Positions 16,689 through 25,619 are shown, counted from the stretch's first letter. The stretch is 64,000 nucleotides of DNA from Nocardioides daphniae (GCF_004777465.1 NZ_CP038462.1:1860001-1924000); one strand, 5' to 3'. Notes: a model not told the origin generated them from the sequence alone. A program made the numbers and translations.

Positions 16689-18113
16689 TCAGGCGCAGCA
16701 GGACAGCTTCGAGACGTCGGTGGTGAAGGCCTTGGCGACGATCCGGATCCCCTCGGCCATGGTCAGGTAGGGCGCCCAAGCGTCGGCGACCTCGGTGATG
16801 GTCTTGCCGAGGATGTGCACGCCGGCGGCGGCGAGCTCGCCGGCGTCCTTGGCGACCGCGGTGAGGCCGAGGATCTCGCCGGTGTCGGCGCTGGCGACCA
16901 TCTTGATGAAACCTCGGGTGTCGCGGTTCACCAGCGCCCGGGGCACGTAGTCCAGCGGCAGGACCCGGCAGTCGCAGCGAATCCCCGCCGCGAGCACCTG
17001 GGCCTCGGTCATTCCGACGGCACCGATCGCGGGGGCGGTGAACGTCACCCGCGGCAGCCGGGTATAGTCCACCGACCGGTCGGTGCCGGTGAAGGCGTTC
17101 TCGGCGACCAGGGTGCCGTGGTGGGCGGCGACGTAGACGAACTCGGGATGCCCGGTCACGTCGCCGGCCGCCCAGATCCGCGGGTTGGAGGATTGCAGCT
17201 GGTCGGTGACCACGATCTCCCCGACCTCGCCGGTCTTCACCTCCACCGCGTCGAGGTTCAGCCCGTCGGTGACCGGCCGGCGGCCGAGTGCGACCAGGAC
17301 CTGGTCGGCACGGAATTCCTGCTCGCCGCCCGAGACGTCGGCGGTGACGACGACCTGGCCGGTGGCGGCGTCGCGGGTCACGCGGGTCGGGACCGCGCGG
17401 CGGGCCACTCGGATGCCCTCGTCGGTGAAGATCTCCTGCAGGGCCTTGGAGACCTCCGGCTCCTCCTTCGACGCCAGCCGGGACCGAACCAGCAGGGTCA
17501 CCTTCGACCCGAGACGGGCGAACAGCTGCGCCTGCTCCAGAGCCACGTAGCCGCCGCCGAGCACCAGCAGCGACTCCGGGACCTCGGTCATCTCCATCGC
17601 CGTGGTCGACGTCAAGTACCCGGCGGCCTCCAGCCCGTCGATCGGCGGGGCCCAGGGGCGGGACCCGGTGGCCACCAGGTAGTGCCTGGCCTCGATGGCC
17701 TCAACGGCGCCGTCGGCCGCGGTGACCTTGAGCAGGGGAGCGTCCGGAGTGCCGGCGAACGCGGCGTCTCCGTGGCGGATCTGCCAGCCGTAGGAGTCGG
17801 CGACGTCGACGTACTTCTCGCCCCGCAGCGCCTCGACGAGGTCCTGCTTTCCGCCGACCAGCGCAGCCATGTCCACCGGATCCGCGGTGGTGGCGATGCC
17901 CGGGAACCGGGTCGACGCGTCCGCGGCGACGTGCCGGGCGTCGGCGGCCGCGATCAGCGCCTTCGACGGCACACAGCCGGTGTTCACACAGGTGCCGCCG
18001 AAGGTGCCACGCTCGACCATCACCACAGACTTGCCCAGCGTGGTCGCACGAATGGCCGCGGCGAACGCCCCGCCGCCGGACCCGATGATCGCGAGGTCGT
18101 AGCTGGTCTGCAT
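16689..18113 (-). CDS. merA: Mercuric reductase MerA
   Basis: The 474-aa NADPH-dependent flavoenzyme reduces Hg(II) to volatile Hg(0) in the cytoplasm. It has the FAD-binding IIGSGGGAFAAAIRA, redox-active GGTCVNTGCVPSK, NAD-binding LVLGGGYVALEQAQLFARLG, WAAGDVTGHPEFVYVAA and the C-terminal vicinal cysteine pair LSCCA that captures Hg from the partner subunit. The N-terminal HMA (NmerA) domain of many enzymes is absent, which is common in actinobacteria. The ATG follows GGGAGGAAT. It is transcribed from an operator shared with the divergent merR. No merT, merP or merB is present, so uptake must rely on other routes. Confidence 0.95.
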   Translation of the reverse strand: MQTSYDLAIIGSGGGAFAAAIRATTLGKSVVMVERGTFGGTCVNTGCVPSKALIAAADARHVAADASTRFPGIATTADPVDMAALVGGKQDLVEALRGEKYVDVADSYGWQIRHGDAAFAGTPDAPLLKVTAADGAVEAIEARHYLVATGSRPWAPPIDGLEAAGYLTSTTAMEMTEVPESLLVLGGGYVALEQAQLFARLGSKVTLLVRSRLASKEEPEVSKALQEIFTDEGIRVARRAVPTRVTRDAATGQVVVTADVSGGEQEFRADQVLVALGRRPVTDGLNLDAVEVKTGEVGEIVVTDQLQSSNPRIWAAGDVTGHPEFVYVAAHHGTLVAENAFTGTDRSVDYTRLPRVTFTAPAIGAVGMTEAQVLAAGIRCDCRVLPLDYVPRALVNRDTRGFIKMVASADTGEILGLTAVAKDAGELAAAGVHILGKTITEVADAWAPYLTMAEGIRIVAKAFTTDVSKLSCCA

Positions 18114-18163
18114 CCCGATTCCTCCCGGAGTGGTTGGGAAAGGCTCTTGATGCAGCGATACTG

Positions 18164-18187
18164 GACCTTCCAGTGCGGGGGAAGGTC
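18164..18187. promoter_or_regulatory. MerR-family operator / merA promoter
   Basis: Perfect arms GACCTTCC/GGAAGGTC are separated by 8 bases. Read on the minus strand it lies just after a TTGACC -35 element, with an AGTATC-like -10 about 20 bases on. That over-long spacer is where MerR proteins untwist the promoter. It should serve merA and, divergently, merR. Confidence 0.75.
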
Positions 18188-18219
18188 AAGCGAGACCTGC
18201 GACACGATGGAGGGCCGGG

Positions 18220-18607
18220 GTGCGGATCGGGGAGCTCGCCGAGGCTGCGGGCACGACGGCGAAGACGCTGCGGTTCTACGAGGAGCAGGGGCTGCTGCCG
18301 CCGGCGGAACGCACAGCGGCCGGCTACCGCGACTACGCCCCCGAAGCTGTCGCGCGGATCGACTTCGTCCACCGCGGCCAAGCCGCCGGATTGACCCTCG
18401 CGCAGATCAAGCAGATCCTCGACATCCGCGATCACGGCCAGGCGCCGTGTGAGCACGTCCGGGACCTGCTCGACACGCGCCTCGCGGACATCGAGCAGCA
18501 GATCGCCCAGCTCCGCGCTACGGGACACCATCGCCGCGCTCCGTGACGAGGCCTCAGACCCGGAGCCCGAAACCTGCAGTCCCGACCAGGTCTGCCGATA
18601 CCTATAG
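18220..18607 (+). CDS. merR: MerR-family mercury/heavy-metal regulator (frameshifted near 3' end)
   Basis: The N-terminal wHTH reads MRIGELAEAAGTTAKTLRFYEEQGLLPP with AGYRDYAPEAVARIDFVHRGQAAGL, followed by the dimerisation helix. Metal-site cysteines are in APCEHV and, after a one-base slip at ~18523, in ETCSPDQVC. Restoring the base gives ...TRDTIAALRDEASDPEPE and the stop at 18607; as read the frame ends at 18546 without the last two cysteines. GTG start with GGAGGG upstream. It should act as a metal-switched activator of merA across the shared operator. Cysteine spacing is not exactly that of Tn501 MerR, so metal specificity is inferred from the merA neighbour. Confidence 0.88.
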
Positions 18608-18737
18608 CCCTCACCAGCCCGGAGGCGATCCCGCACTATCCACCCTTCTGATCCGGAGGGCCACCAACTGGACGATTGATTCGCTCACCTGCCGCGAATA
18701 GCGGCTCTGACCTGTGCAAACGGCTCTCAGGCATTAA

Positions 18738-18833
18738 CTGGCGAAGCGACATGTGCAAAGGCGACGAGTCATAGCAACCGGCGGTCACGTCCTCCGGACC
18801 TAGCAGGCCTGCAAAGATCCGGCCATGGGAGAA
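18738..18833 (+). repeat. 96-bp direct repeat, copy 2
   Basis: Identical to 14161-14256. It contains 87 bases of upstream sequence plus the ATG and next two codons of the acetyltransferase gene, so this is probably the original locus. The preceding 130 bases (18608-18737) hold no gene I can identify. Confidence 0.95.
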
Positions 18834-19399
18834 CAGGCGGACCGGTTGGCAAGGGGCGAGTGGTATCTCGACGATGGGGAGCTCCAGCGAAGGCGTCGTG
18901 AGTGCTGGATCCAACTCGACTGCTTCAACAGTGCGCGGGCCGAGGACGACGCCACCCGTGCCCAGGTCCTGTTCGAGCTCTTAGGTTCCGTCGGTGAAGG
19001 GGTGTTTGTCATGCCCCGGTTCCAGTGCAGCTACGGAGCAACATCTCGATCGGCCAAGACGCCTTCGTGAACGCCAACGCGTTCTTCATGGACGACGCGC
19101 TCATCACCGTTGGTGAACACGCGAGGATCGGACCGGGGGCACAACTCATGACGGCACTTCACCCGGTCGATGAGCATCAACGCCGGCGCGAGGGCTGGGA
19201 GCGAGCGGCGCCCATCACGATTGGTGGGAACGTGTGGCTCGGCGCGGCAGTCACTGTTGGCCCAGGAGTCACCATCGGCCGGAACTCCGTGGTCGGTGCT
19301 GGCAGCGTCGTTCTCAGCGACATTCCCGATCACGTGGTCGCAGTCGGCTCACCCGCGAAGGTCATCCGCACAACCGCGGTCGAGGACGGCTCTCGTTGA
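18825..19399 (+). CDS. Maltose/galactoside O-acetyltransferase-like protein (frameshifted)
   Basis: This ~191-aa left-handed beta-helix acetyltransferase has the N-terminal Mac domain MGEQADRLARGEWYLDDGELQRRRR. Hexapeptide turns follow: SNISIGQDAFVNANAFFMDD, VGEHARIGPGAQLMTALHP (catalytic His), ITIGGNVWLGAAVTVGPGVTIGRNSVVGAGSVV and VGSPAKVIR. It uses acetyl-CoA to modify a sugar hydroxyl. One base is lost at ~19032 between FQCSYG and SNISIGQ. Its first 9 bases and upstream region are duplicated as repeat copy 1. Confidence 0.85.
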
Positions 19400-19436
19400 G
19401 GGCCCCGGCCCCGCAATGCAGATTGCTTCCAGAGTG

Positions 19437-20898
19437 TCAGGAACGATCGGCGTCGAGCCTGGCTTGGATGTAGGTGGCGTAGTTCGCGGCTGATCCGATG
19501 GCGTGCCTTTCGATGGTAGCGGGGGAGTAGCCGAGGACTTCGGCGATGACGGCGGTGGGGCGAGCTTGCTCAGCTCGTGGTGTGCCGAGGCGACCGGCTC
19601 GTGCGCCGACGCTGGCTCGGAGTCGACCGGCGATGTAGCCGGCGTCGAGATGCCTGCCGGGGGAGTAGCCGGGGAAGACCCAGTTGCTGTTGGGGTGCGC
19701 GGCGGTCTGCTGGTTGTGCGGCTGGACAGCGAGTTGGCGGAACGGCTCGTCGAGCGGTGGGTGTAGCTCGATGTCAGCGGTTCCGCCGAGCCTGATCCTG
19801 ACGGGATCACCGTGATGTTGACGTCGTCCCAGGTCAGGGCGACGAGTCGCTCGAGTGGCTGTCCGAAGACCAGGAGCAGGATGGCGATGGCCCGGTGTCT
19901 GGCGGGCATGTCGGTGTTGTGGACGTGGTCGTCGATGGCCTCGTTCTGGGCTTGGCTGTCGAGCTTGGGGCTCGTGCCGCGGCGGTGGGGCGTGAGCCGA
20001 GGTCGGGTCGATCAGTCTGGTCTTGATGGCCCATCCGAGGAATCGGCTGGCGATCCCGCGTGTGGTGGTTCCGCCGGCCTGCCAGGCGTCGAGGTCACCT
20101 TGGGTGAGGTCTTCGAGGCGGACTCCACGCGAGCGAGCCAGGTCACGAAGTCGATGGCGACGGTGACGGTCTGCTTGGACCGGAGAAGGTGCCGCGGCTG
20201 GTGCCGTCGGCCTCGTTCATCCGGCGCAGGATGTGCCAGCGGATGAAGCGGGTGATGACCTCACGGTCGTCTGGGTGGTTCGAGCCGTTCGATGGCACCG
20301 GAGCCCAGTCGCTGAAGCGGTCAAGGTAGAGGTCCTTGCGGGGGAGCGCACCGTGTTCGACTAGGAGCCCGCGTACGTAGTCGCGCGTCCGGGAGGGCGG
20401 CAGCGAGTCCAGAAGCTCGTGGGTGACGTTGCGGTGGCCGCGGACCTGCTCGAAGAACGCGCGCACGTGGGGTTGCTTGATCCAGGTCAGACCGCTGTTG
20501 GCGCGCTTCATGTTCTTCATCGCTTCCCTGATGGCGACGAGCTCGGGCGCGGTCTGCCCGGTGACCGGGTCGGCCAGCATCGAGTCCACGACGAGGTTCA
20601 GCTCGCAGTGCATGCAGCGCCCACCGCGGTAGAGCTCGGCTTCGGCGCCGCAGGCGACACAGTCGATGTTGAGGGTGACACCTGAGCAGGAGCGGCACGT
20701 CGGCCTGCCGTCGGTCCGTCCGGGGAGAACACCCTCGTGGCCGCAAGCGCATCGGCCGCGGTGACGCTTGGCGGCCTGGTAGCAGTAGCCACAGATCCGC
20801 CCATCTGGCCACCATGCGGAGGTCGGGTGGTGCTCGTTGCAGCGCGCGCACGGATCCGGCCAGGCGGCTGGGTCGCCTGGCTTCCTGGGACGCGCCAT
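19437..20898 (-). CDS. Zinc-ribbon / recombinase-like third protein of the integrase trio (frameshifted)
   Basis: About 487 codons if frame slips are repaired. The N-terminal 90 residues are packed with CxxC pairs (CARCNEHHP, CGYCYQAAKRHRGRCACG, CRSCSG, CVACGAE, CMHCEL), suggesting several zinc ribbons. After a helical core (RDYVRGLLVEHGALPRKDLY) the last ~150 residues look like a degenerate tyrosine-recombinase fold: RHRAIAILLLVFGQPLERLVALTWDDV, NWVFPGYSPGRHLDAGYIAG and GYSPATIERHAIGSAANYATYI. The frame slips near 20165 and probably again near 19990-19760. Its ATG overlaps the preceding HTH stop (TGATG). Likely a DNA-binding partner of the integrase. Confidence 0.7.
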
Positions 20899-21251
20899 CA
20901 GTCGTCGGGCTCGTCAGGAACGACGCGGACCCGTCGGGCGATGGGACTGCCGGGCTTGAGGCCGAGGTCCTCGGGCCGCTTGGGAGCGTTGGCCGTGGCA
21001 GCGGCGCGCATTTCGACGTAGGGCTCGAAGAGGTCGTTCGGGGTGCAGTCGAAGATGTCACATAGGGCTGCGAAGGTGCGTGCGGGAATCCGGTCGGGAG
21101 CCTGGGTGACGAGTCGATGCACCTGGGCGTTGGACAGGTTCACGCCACGCGACTTGAGTAGCGGGATGAGCTCGGTGGTCTTCCAGAGGTTGTGCTCGGC
21201 CATCACCTGGCGCAGACGCCAGTGGTAGCCGACGCGTCGTTGCTCAGCCAT
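20898..21251 (-). CDS. Small XRE-type HTH protein of the integrase trio
   Basis: This ~117-aa protein starts MAEQRRVGYHWRLRQVMAEHN. It has a Cro/C1-like HTH around LIPLLKSRGVNLSNAQVHRLV and the motif RTFAALCDIFDCTPNDLFEPY, typical of YozG/XRE regulators. The C-terminus is Pro/Arg-rich. It overlaps the integrase stop by 8 bases (ATG at 21251; an ATG at 21263 would overlap by 20) and touches the next gene. It could regulate the operon or act as a directionality factor. Confidence 0.85.
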   Translation of the reverse strand: MAEQRRVGYHWRLRQVMAEHNLWKTTELIPLLKSRGVNLSNAQVHRLVTQAPDRIPARTFAALCDIFDCTPNDLFEPYVEMRAAATANAPKRPEDLGLKPGSPIARRVRVVPDEPDD

Positions 21252-22536
21252 CGTGACCACCATCCTGGTTGTCGAGTCGTAGGCGCCGGTTGATCATCTG
21301 CTGGATCGTCTTCTGTTTGAAGTCCGAGGACACCGATGTGTACAGCGACGTGGTCGAGGCGTGTTGGTGCCCGACCTGCTGCTGGACGAAGAACGGGTCG
21401 TAGTCGGCTTCGATCAGGTGCGTCACGTAGGAGTGGCGCAGACAGTGCAGCGTGAGCTCTTGGGGAAGGCCGGCTTGCTCGCGTGCGCGGGCGAAGGCGC
21501 GTTCGAAGGTTCGCAGGCTCGCGGCGCCGGCCCGTTCCGAGGGCCAGAGACACCGGGACCGGTCGGCGGTCGGGAAGAGCTCGCGGCCGGCGGGGGAGAG
21601 CCAATGCTGGAGAAGGTCGACCACCCAGTCGAACTCCGGTGTGGTGAGCACGGTGCGCCGTCGTGGCCCGGAGCCCCGCATACCCTTGGCCCAGCGCACC
21701 TGCACGGCCCCGAAGTTCCGGTACGCCGGGACCTTTGGGTTCGGGCCGAAGTCGACGTACTCCAGCTTGGTCAGTTCGCGCCGCCGGAGCCCGTAGGCGT
21801 AGGCGACCTTCAGCGCGGTCGAGTCACGCAGCGCCGGCAGCCACCGCTTGCTGCCCTTGGCGTACTCCGCGTCGACGAAGTCATCGGCGGCGTCGAACAG
21901 GCTCTGCATCTCGTGGCGGGTCAGGGCCCGTCGCCCAGTGGGCACGTCGTCGTCTGTGCTGTGACGTGGGCTGTTCCAGTCGAAGACAATCTGCGCCGGG
22001 ATGTCGTCGAACACTCGGTCGCAGAACGCCACCCAGCCGTACCGGGTATCGCTGACATAACGCGTGAAGGCACGGATGGCAGTGGTGTAGGAACGCAGCG
22101 TCGAGACCTTCAGCGGCGGCTCACTGGTGCGTAGGTCGGCGAGGAACTCCTCGAAGTGATGAGCCATCCAGGTCCACGGGTACTCGTTGGCGTGCTCCTG
22201 GAATCGCTTCACCATCCGGGACGAGGTCTTGATGTGGGCCGTCGTCAGGCCGCGCGCCAGTTGTTGCGCACGCCAGCCGTCGAGCATCGCTTCGAACACG
22301 CGGTCATCAGCCCGCAGCAGCCCGATCGAGTCGTCGAGCAAATAGTCGGGGATCTGTCCAGGAACAAGCTCCACGAGAGCACACCGTACGCGAGAACCTC
22401 TCATTAAACGAGAGGAACCGCTGCTGAGCAGCCACGACGCGACGGTCGGGGCGCCCATGGGAACCTGGTCGCGGACGGGGATGGTGGCTGTGACCTGCGG
22501 AAACACGTCTCGGCAGCGTGCGACGAGTTCTCGCAT
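21244..22536 (-). CDS. Site-specific tyrosine recombinase / integrase
   Basis: This 430-aa integrase has an N-terminal SAM-like core-binding domain (KRFQEHANEYPWTWMAHHFEEFL...STLRSYTTAIRAFTRYVS) and a catalytic domain. The box I Arg is in YGLRRRELTKLEYVD, the beta-hairpin Lys in RWAKGMRGSG, HxxR in LTLHCLRHSYVTHLIEAD, the second His in VGHQHASTT and the nucleophile Tyr in SLYTSVSS. All catalytic residues are intact. Upstream a TTGACA hexamer lies in an AT-rich 70-base gap before the chromosomal GrpB-fusion gene, plausibly the promoter and near the attachment end. Confidence 0.93.
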   Translation of the reverse strand: MRELVARCRDVFPQVTATIPVRDQVPMGAPTVASWLLSSGSSRLMRGSRVRCALVELVPGQIPDYLLDDSIGLLRADDRVFEAMLDGWRAQQLARGLTTAHIKTSSRMVKRFQEHANEYPWTWMAHHFEEFLADLRTSEPPLKVSTLRSYTTAIRAFTRYVSDTRYGWVAFCDRVFDDIPAQIVFDWNSPRHSTDDDVPTGRRALTRHEMQSLFDAADDFVDAEYAKGSKRWLPALRDSTALKVAYAYGLRRRELTKLEYVDFGPNPKVPAYRNFGAVQVRWAKGMRGSGPRRRTVLTTPEFDWVVDLLQHWLSPAGRELFPTADRSRCLWPSERAGAASLRTFERAFARAREQAGLPQELTLHCLRHSYVTHLIEADYDPFFVQQQVGHQHASTTSLYTSVSSDFKQKTIQQMINRRLRLDNQDGGHDG

Positions 22537-22608
22537 CTGTTTGAGCTCGTCGTAGTTGTCACCCGATAACGTACATTATGTCAATACATGTTGGTTTGGG
22601 TCCTGCCG

Positions 22609-23869
22609 TCACGCCTGACGACGGTCCCCCGGGTCGTTGACCTCCCGGATCGCTCGCAGCTCGGCCGGCGTCAGCTCCGACTCGGCCAGCACCTTCTGCA
22701 GCACCGCCGTCTTCCCGGCGATGTACGTCTCGATGTCCATGGACGGCGCGTCGGCCAACGCCAGCTTGACTGCTGCGTACTCGTCGCGCAGGTCCGCTCG
22801 CCGGCGCAGCACGTCGCGCACGGCCAGGTGGTTGCGCACCGCCAGGCCGCCGGCACGACAGACGTACACGTGCCGGGCCGGCTCGTCATCGGGGGCAAAG
22901 AAGGCCTCTCGCCCCTCGACCCCGAGGTCGCCGCGGTGCACGTATCCGTCCGCGACCAACGCAGCAACAGCGCGCTCGATCTCTCCTGCGGCGACGATGA
23001 CGTCGATGTCCAGGACCGGCTTGGCCACCAGGCCGGCCACCGAGGTCGAGCCGACGTGCTCGATGCGGGCCGAGGCCACTGCGGACAGCGCTGCCTGCAG
23101 TGCCGCCTCCACCTGCTTGAACCGAGCTGGCCAGGCGCGGTCGTACGGGACCACCGTGACAGCCGGGCCAGGACCCTCGCCCCTTCCCTGTGGGTCGTCC
23201 ACGAACGCGCGCACCGCCTCGGCCACCGCCGACGCCGGGGTCGTGAGCACCGGCACGCCGACCTCGACCAGCAGCTCGGCTGCGGGCGCCATGCTCGCCT
23301 GGGCCAGCAGGACGACGTCGCTCCGACGCGACAGCTCGGTGGCCGTGCGTGCCACCAGGGCGGCGTACGTCGTCGTGCCCCGCCTCCCACGCGCCCCAGG
23401 CGCCCTCAGCCAGGGCGACCTCGATCTCGGGTGGGACTCCCGGGATCGCTGCCGCCTCCTCGTCGAGCAGCATGCGCGTCGGTGCGATCGTCGACTCGAC
23501 CGCCACGACCACGCCGACTCGGCCGCCCTCGCCGGCGGTCGTCACGGCGCGCCGGGCAGCAGGTCGGTCGACGCGCCACACCTCGGCGCCGCCCGACGGG
23601 TCACCGAACGACTCGGCCACGCCGCCGATCGTGGAGCAGGTGCAGACCACCACGGCCGCTCCCCCGGCGCGCAGCTCCCCCAGCCGCGCAGCCACGCGCG
23701 CAGCCAGATCGCCCCGATCGACACCGTCGCGGCGAGCATCCTCGAGCAACGACTCGTCGACCACGTGCACCGTCCGCACCCCGGCGTACGGCGTCACCAG
23801 GGCGTCGAACGTCGCCACGTGCACCGGGGAGGTGTGCAGGAAGCCGATCGTCAGGGCAGGTCGGTCCAC
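22609..23869 (-). CDS. Asp/Glu racemase-like domain fused to GrpB (UPF0157) domain (frameshifted)
   Basis: The first ~220 residues read as an Asp/Glu/hydantoin racemase-type fold: LTIGFLHTSPVHVATFDALVTP, VVCTCSTIGGVAESFG with the first catalytic Cys region, and LAQASMAPAAELL in the second half, where the usual second Cys is replaced. The last ~170 residues are a GrpB domain of the nucleotidyltransferase fold: VVPYDRAWPARFKQVEAAL, ARIEHVGSTSVAGLVAKPVLDIDV and RDVLRRRADLRDEYAAVKLALA. A one-base slip at ~23378 separates GAWGAWEAG from TTTYAALVART. The fused protein's substrate is unknown. Confidence 0.75.
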
Positions 23870-23949
23870 GGCGCCACTCTGTCACCACGAGGCGCCGCGG
23901 CAGCCACTCCCCTGCGCCAACGCCGAACAACACAGTCAATCCTGCGAAG

Positions 23950-23965
23950 TCAAGGCGTCTTGACG
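23950..23965. promoter_or_regulatory. Inverted repeat upstream of phenylalanine hydroxylase
   Basis: GTCAAG-GCGT-CTTGAC lies 37 bases before the phhA start, in a locally AT-richer stretch. It may be an operator; no -10 could be assigned with confidence. Confidence 0.4.
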
Positions 23966-24001
23966 CTAGAAGTTCCGTTGAACTTGTCCGACTATGGATA
24001 A

Positions 24002-24892
24002 ATGTTCGAAGAAGGTCAGTACTTCGCACCTGTCCACGAGAAGGACGACGGCACCCTCAGCGTGCAGCTGGGCGCCAATCACCCCGGTCTGAACGACCCT
24101 GAGTACCGCGCCCGTCGCGACCACCTCGCCACGCTCGCCGCGCGGTGGCAGCCCGGCGACCCGTGCCCGACGGCCGACTACACCGACGCCGAGCACGACG
24201 TGTGGCGGGTCGTCAGCGACGTCCTCATGGAGAGCCACCGCACCTACGCCTGCAGCGAGTTCCTGGAGGGCAAGGAGATCCTCGGCCTCCCGACCGACCA
24301 CATCCCGCAGCTCAGCGAGGTCAGCCAGACGTTGGCTCCCCTGACCGGATTCGGCTACCAACCGGCCGCCGGACTGGTGCCGCTGCGCGCCTTCTACGGC
24401 GCGCTGGCCGACCGCCGCTTCTGGTCCACGCAGTACGTCCGCCACCACTCCGTGCCGCTCTACACCCCTGAGCCCGACGTCATCCACGAGGTGATCGGGC
24501 ACGGCAACACGCTCGCCCACCCCCGCTTCACGGCGCTGTACGAGCTCGCCGGAGCAGCTGCGCGTCGCGTCGAGACCGACGACGCGCTCGAGTTCGTCAG
24601 CAAGGTCTTCTGGTTCACGCTCGAGTTCGGCGTGCTGTGGCAGCGCGGCGACCTGCGGGCGTACGGAGCCGGGATCCTCTCCTCCCCCGGTGAGATCCAG
24701 GAGTTCCGCGACGTGACCATCCGTCCGCTCGACCTCGTCTCCATGGGCACGGCCAACTACGACATCACTGCCTACCAGGACGTGCTCTACGCCGCGGAGT
24801 CGTTCACCCACGTCGAGGACGTGGTGGGCCACTTCTGGGCGACCTGCACCGACGAGTCCATCGCCCGGATGGCCCACATGGCCGTCCGCTGA
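24002..24892 (+). CDS. phhA: Phenylalanine 4-monooxygenase
   Basis: This 296-aa iron- and pterin-dependent enzyme converts phenylalanine to tyrosine in the cytoplasm. It has the aromatic amino acid hydroxylase core: HRTYACSEFLEGKEILGL, FWSTQYVRHHSVPLYTPEPDVIHEVIGHGN with the two iron-binding His, FWFTLEFGVLWQ with the iron-binding Glu, and AYGAGILSSPGEIQEF. There is no N-terminal ACT domain, as expected for a bacterial form. No pterin-4a-carbinolamine dehydratase is adjacent. Confidence 0.93.
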   Translation: MFEEGQYFAPVHEKDDGTLSVQLGANHPGLNDPEYRARRDHLATLAARWQPGDPCPTADYTDAEHDVWRVVSDVLMESHRTYACSEFLEGKEILGLPTDHIPQLSEVSQTLAPLTGFGYQPAAGLVPLRAFYGALADRRFWSTQYVRHHSVPLYTPEPDVIHEVIGHGNTLAHPRFTALYELAGAAARRVETDDALEFVSKVFWFTLEFGVLWQRGDLRAYGAGILSSPGEIQEFRDVTIRPLDLVSMGTANYDITAYQDVLYAAESFTHVEDVVGHFWATCTDESIARMAHMAVR

Positions 24893-24904
24893 CGGCTCGG
24901 ACGA

Positions 24905-25582
24905 TCAGCCGGCGGTGGCGGCGGAGAGCTTGAGCGCGAACCCGAGGAAGACCACGCCCGCGGCGGAGGTGACCCCGGCGGTGATCGCCTGCCGGCGGCG
25001 GAAGACGTCGGCCAGACGCACGCCGCCGATGATCAGCGCGCTCAGGTAGATCACGCTCGCGAGCGTCGCGAAGGCGCCCAGCACCAGGAAGGAGATCCAC
25101 GGGCGGGCGTACGTCGGGTCGACGAACTGCACGAAGAACGAGACGAAGAAGAGGATCGCCTTCGGGTTGAGGAGGCTGACCACCAGCGCTCGCCGGTAGG
25201 CCACGCCGCTGGTCACCGCCACGCCGCCCGAGGCCTGCTCGACCTCCTCGACGAGCTCGACCGTGGCACGTCCGCGGTGGCGTCGCCAGGCCAGGAACCC
25301 ACCGCGGATGAGCCCGATGCCCATCCAGCTCAGGTAACCGGCCCCGGCGTACTTGACGACCGAGAAGAGCAGGTCGTGGCTCTGCAGCAGCGAGGCGACA
25401 CCGGCCGCCGCGCACGTCATCAGGACGGCGTCGCCGGTCCAGACCCCCGCCGCCGCGCCGTACGCCGGACGCGCACCCGAGCGAGCAGCCACCGAGAGGA
25501 CGTACAACGAGTTCGGCCCCGGCAGCAGGATGATGACGACGAGGCCCACGAGGTAGGTGGGGAGGTCGACGACACCGAGCAT
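24905..25582 (-). CDS. LysE-family amino acid exporter (LeuE-like)
   Basis: This 225-aa protein has six membrane helices. The N-terminal LVGLVVIILLPGPNSLYVLSVAARSG has the PGPN motif of LysE/RhtB proteins, and SLLNPKAILFFVSFFVQFVDP is the second signature, closest to the leucine exporter LeuE. It likely exports a neutral amino acid by proton exchange. It converges on phhA and diverges from the PPIase lipoprotein with 37 bases between starts, so promoters overlap. Confidence 0.9.
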   Translation of the reverse strand: MLGVVDLPTYLVGLVVIILLPGPNSLYVLSVAARSGARPAYGAAAGVWTGDAVLMTCAAAGVASLLQSHDLLFSVVKYAGAGYLSWMGIGLIRGGFLAWRRHRGRATVELVEEVEQASGGVAVTSGVAYRRALVVSLLNPKAILFFVSFFVQFVDPTYARPWISFLVLGAFATLASVIYLSALIIGGVRLADVFRRRQAITAGVTSAAGVVFLGFALKLSAATAG

Positions 25583-25619
25583 GGACGGATTCTCACACGG
25601 ACTCCCCTACCATCGCCCC

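Larger units (their letters stand above)
14161..22536. mobile_element. Genomic island: metal-resistance module plus recombinase trio
   Basis: The segment contains a serine recombinase, Cd and Hg resistance genes, a plasmid-type DUF4913 remnant, an acetyltransferase and a three-gene tyrosine-recombinase operon, all foreign in character to the flanking chromosomal genes. A 96-bp identical direct repeat marks 14161-14256 and 18738-18833. Intergenic parts of the island are visibly less GC-rich. The left limit is set by the first repeat and the right limit by the integrase start. I found no matching outer repeats, so the exact ends are uncertain and the two halves may have arrived separately. Confidence 0.65.

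Noticed and set aside
16668..18452. 594-codon plus-strand frame opposite merA
   Set aside because: merA is unambiguous on the other strand; the frame has antisense composition only.
22578..22583. TTGACA hexamer as integrase promoter
   Set aside because: A good -35 match but no convincing -10 at 16-18 bases; mentioned only as a candidate.
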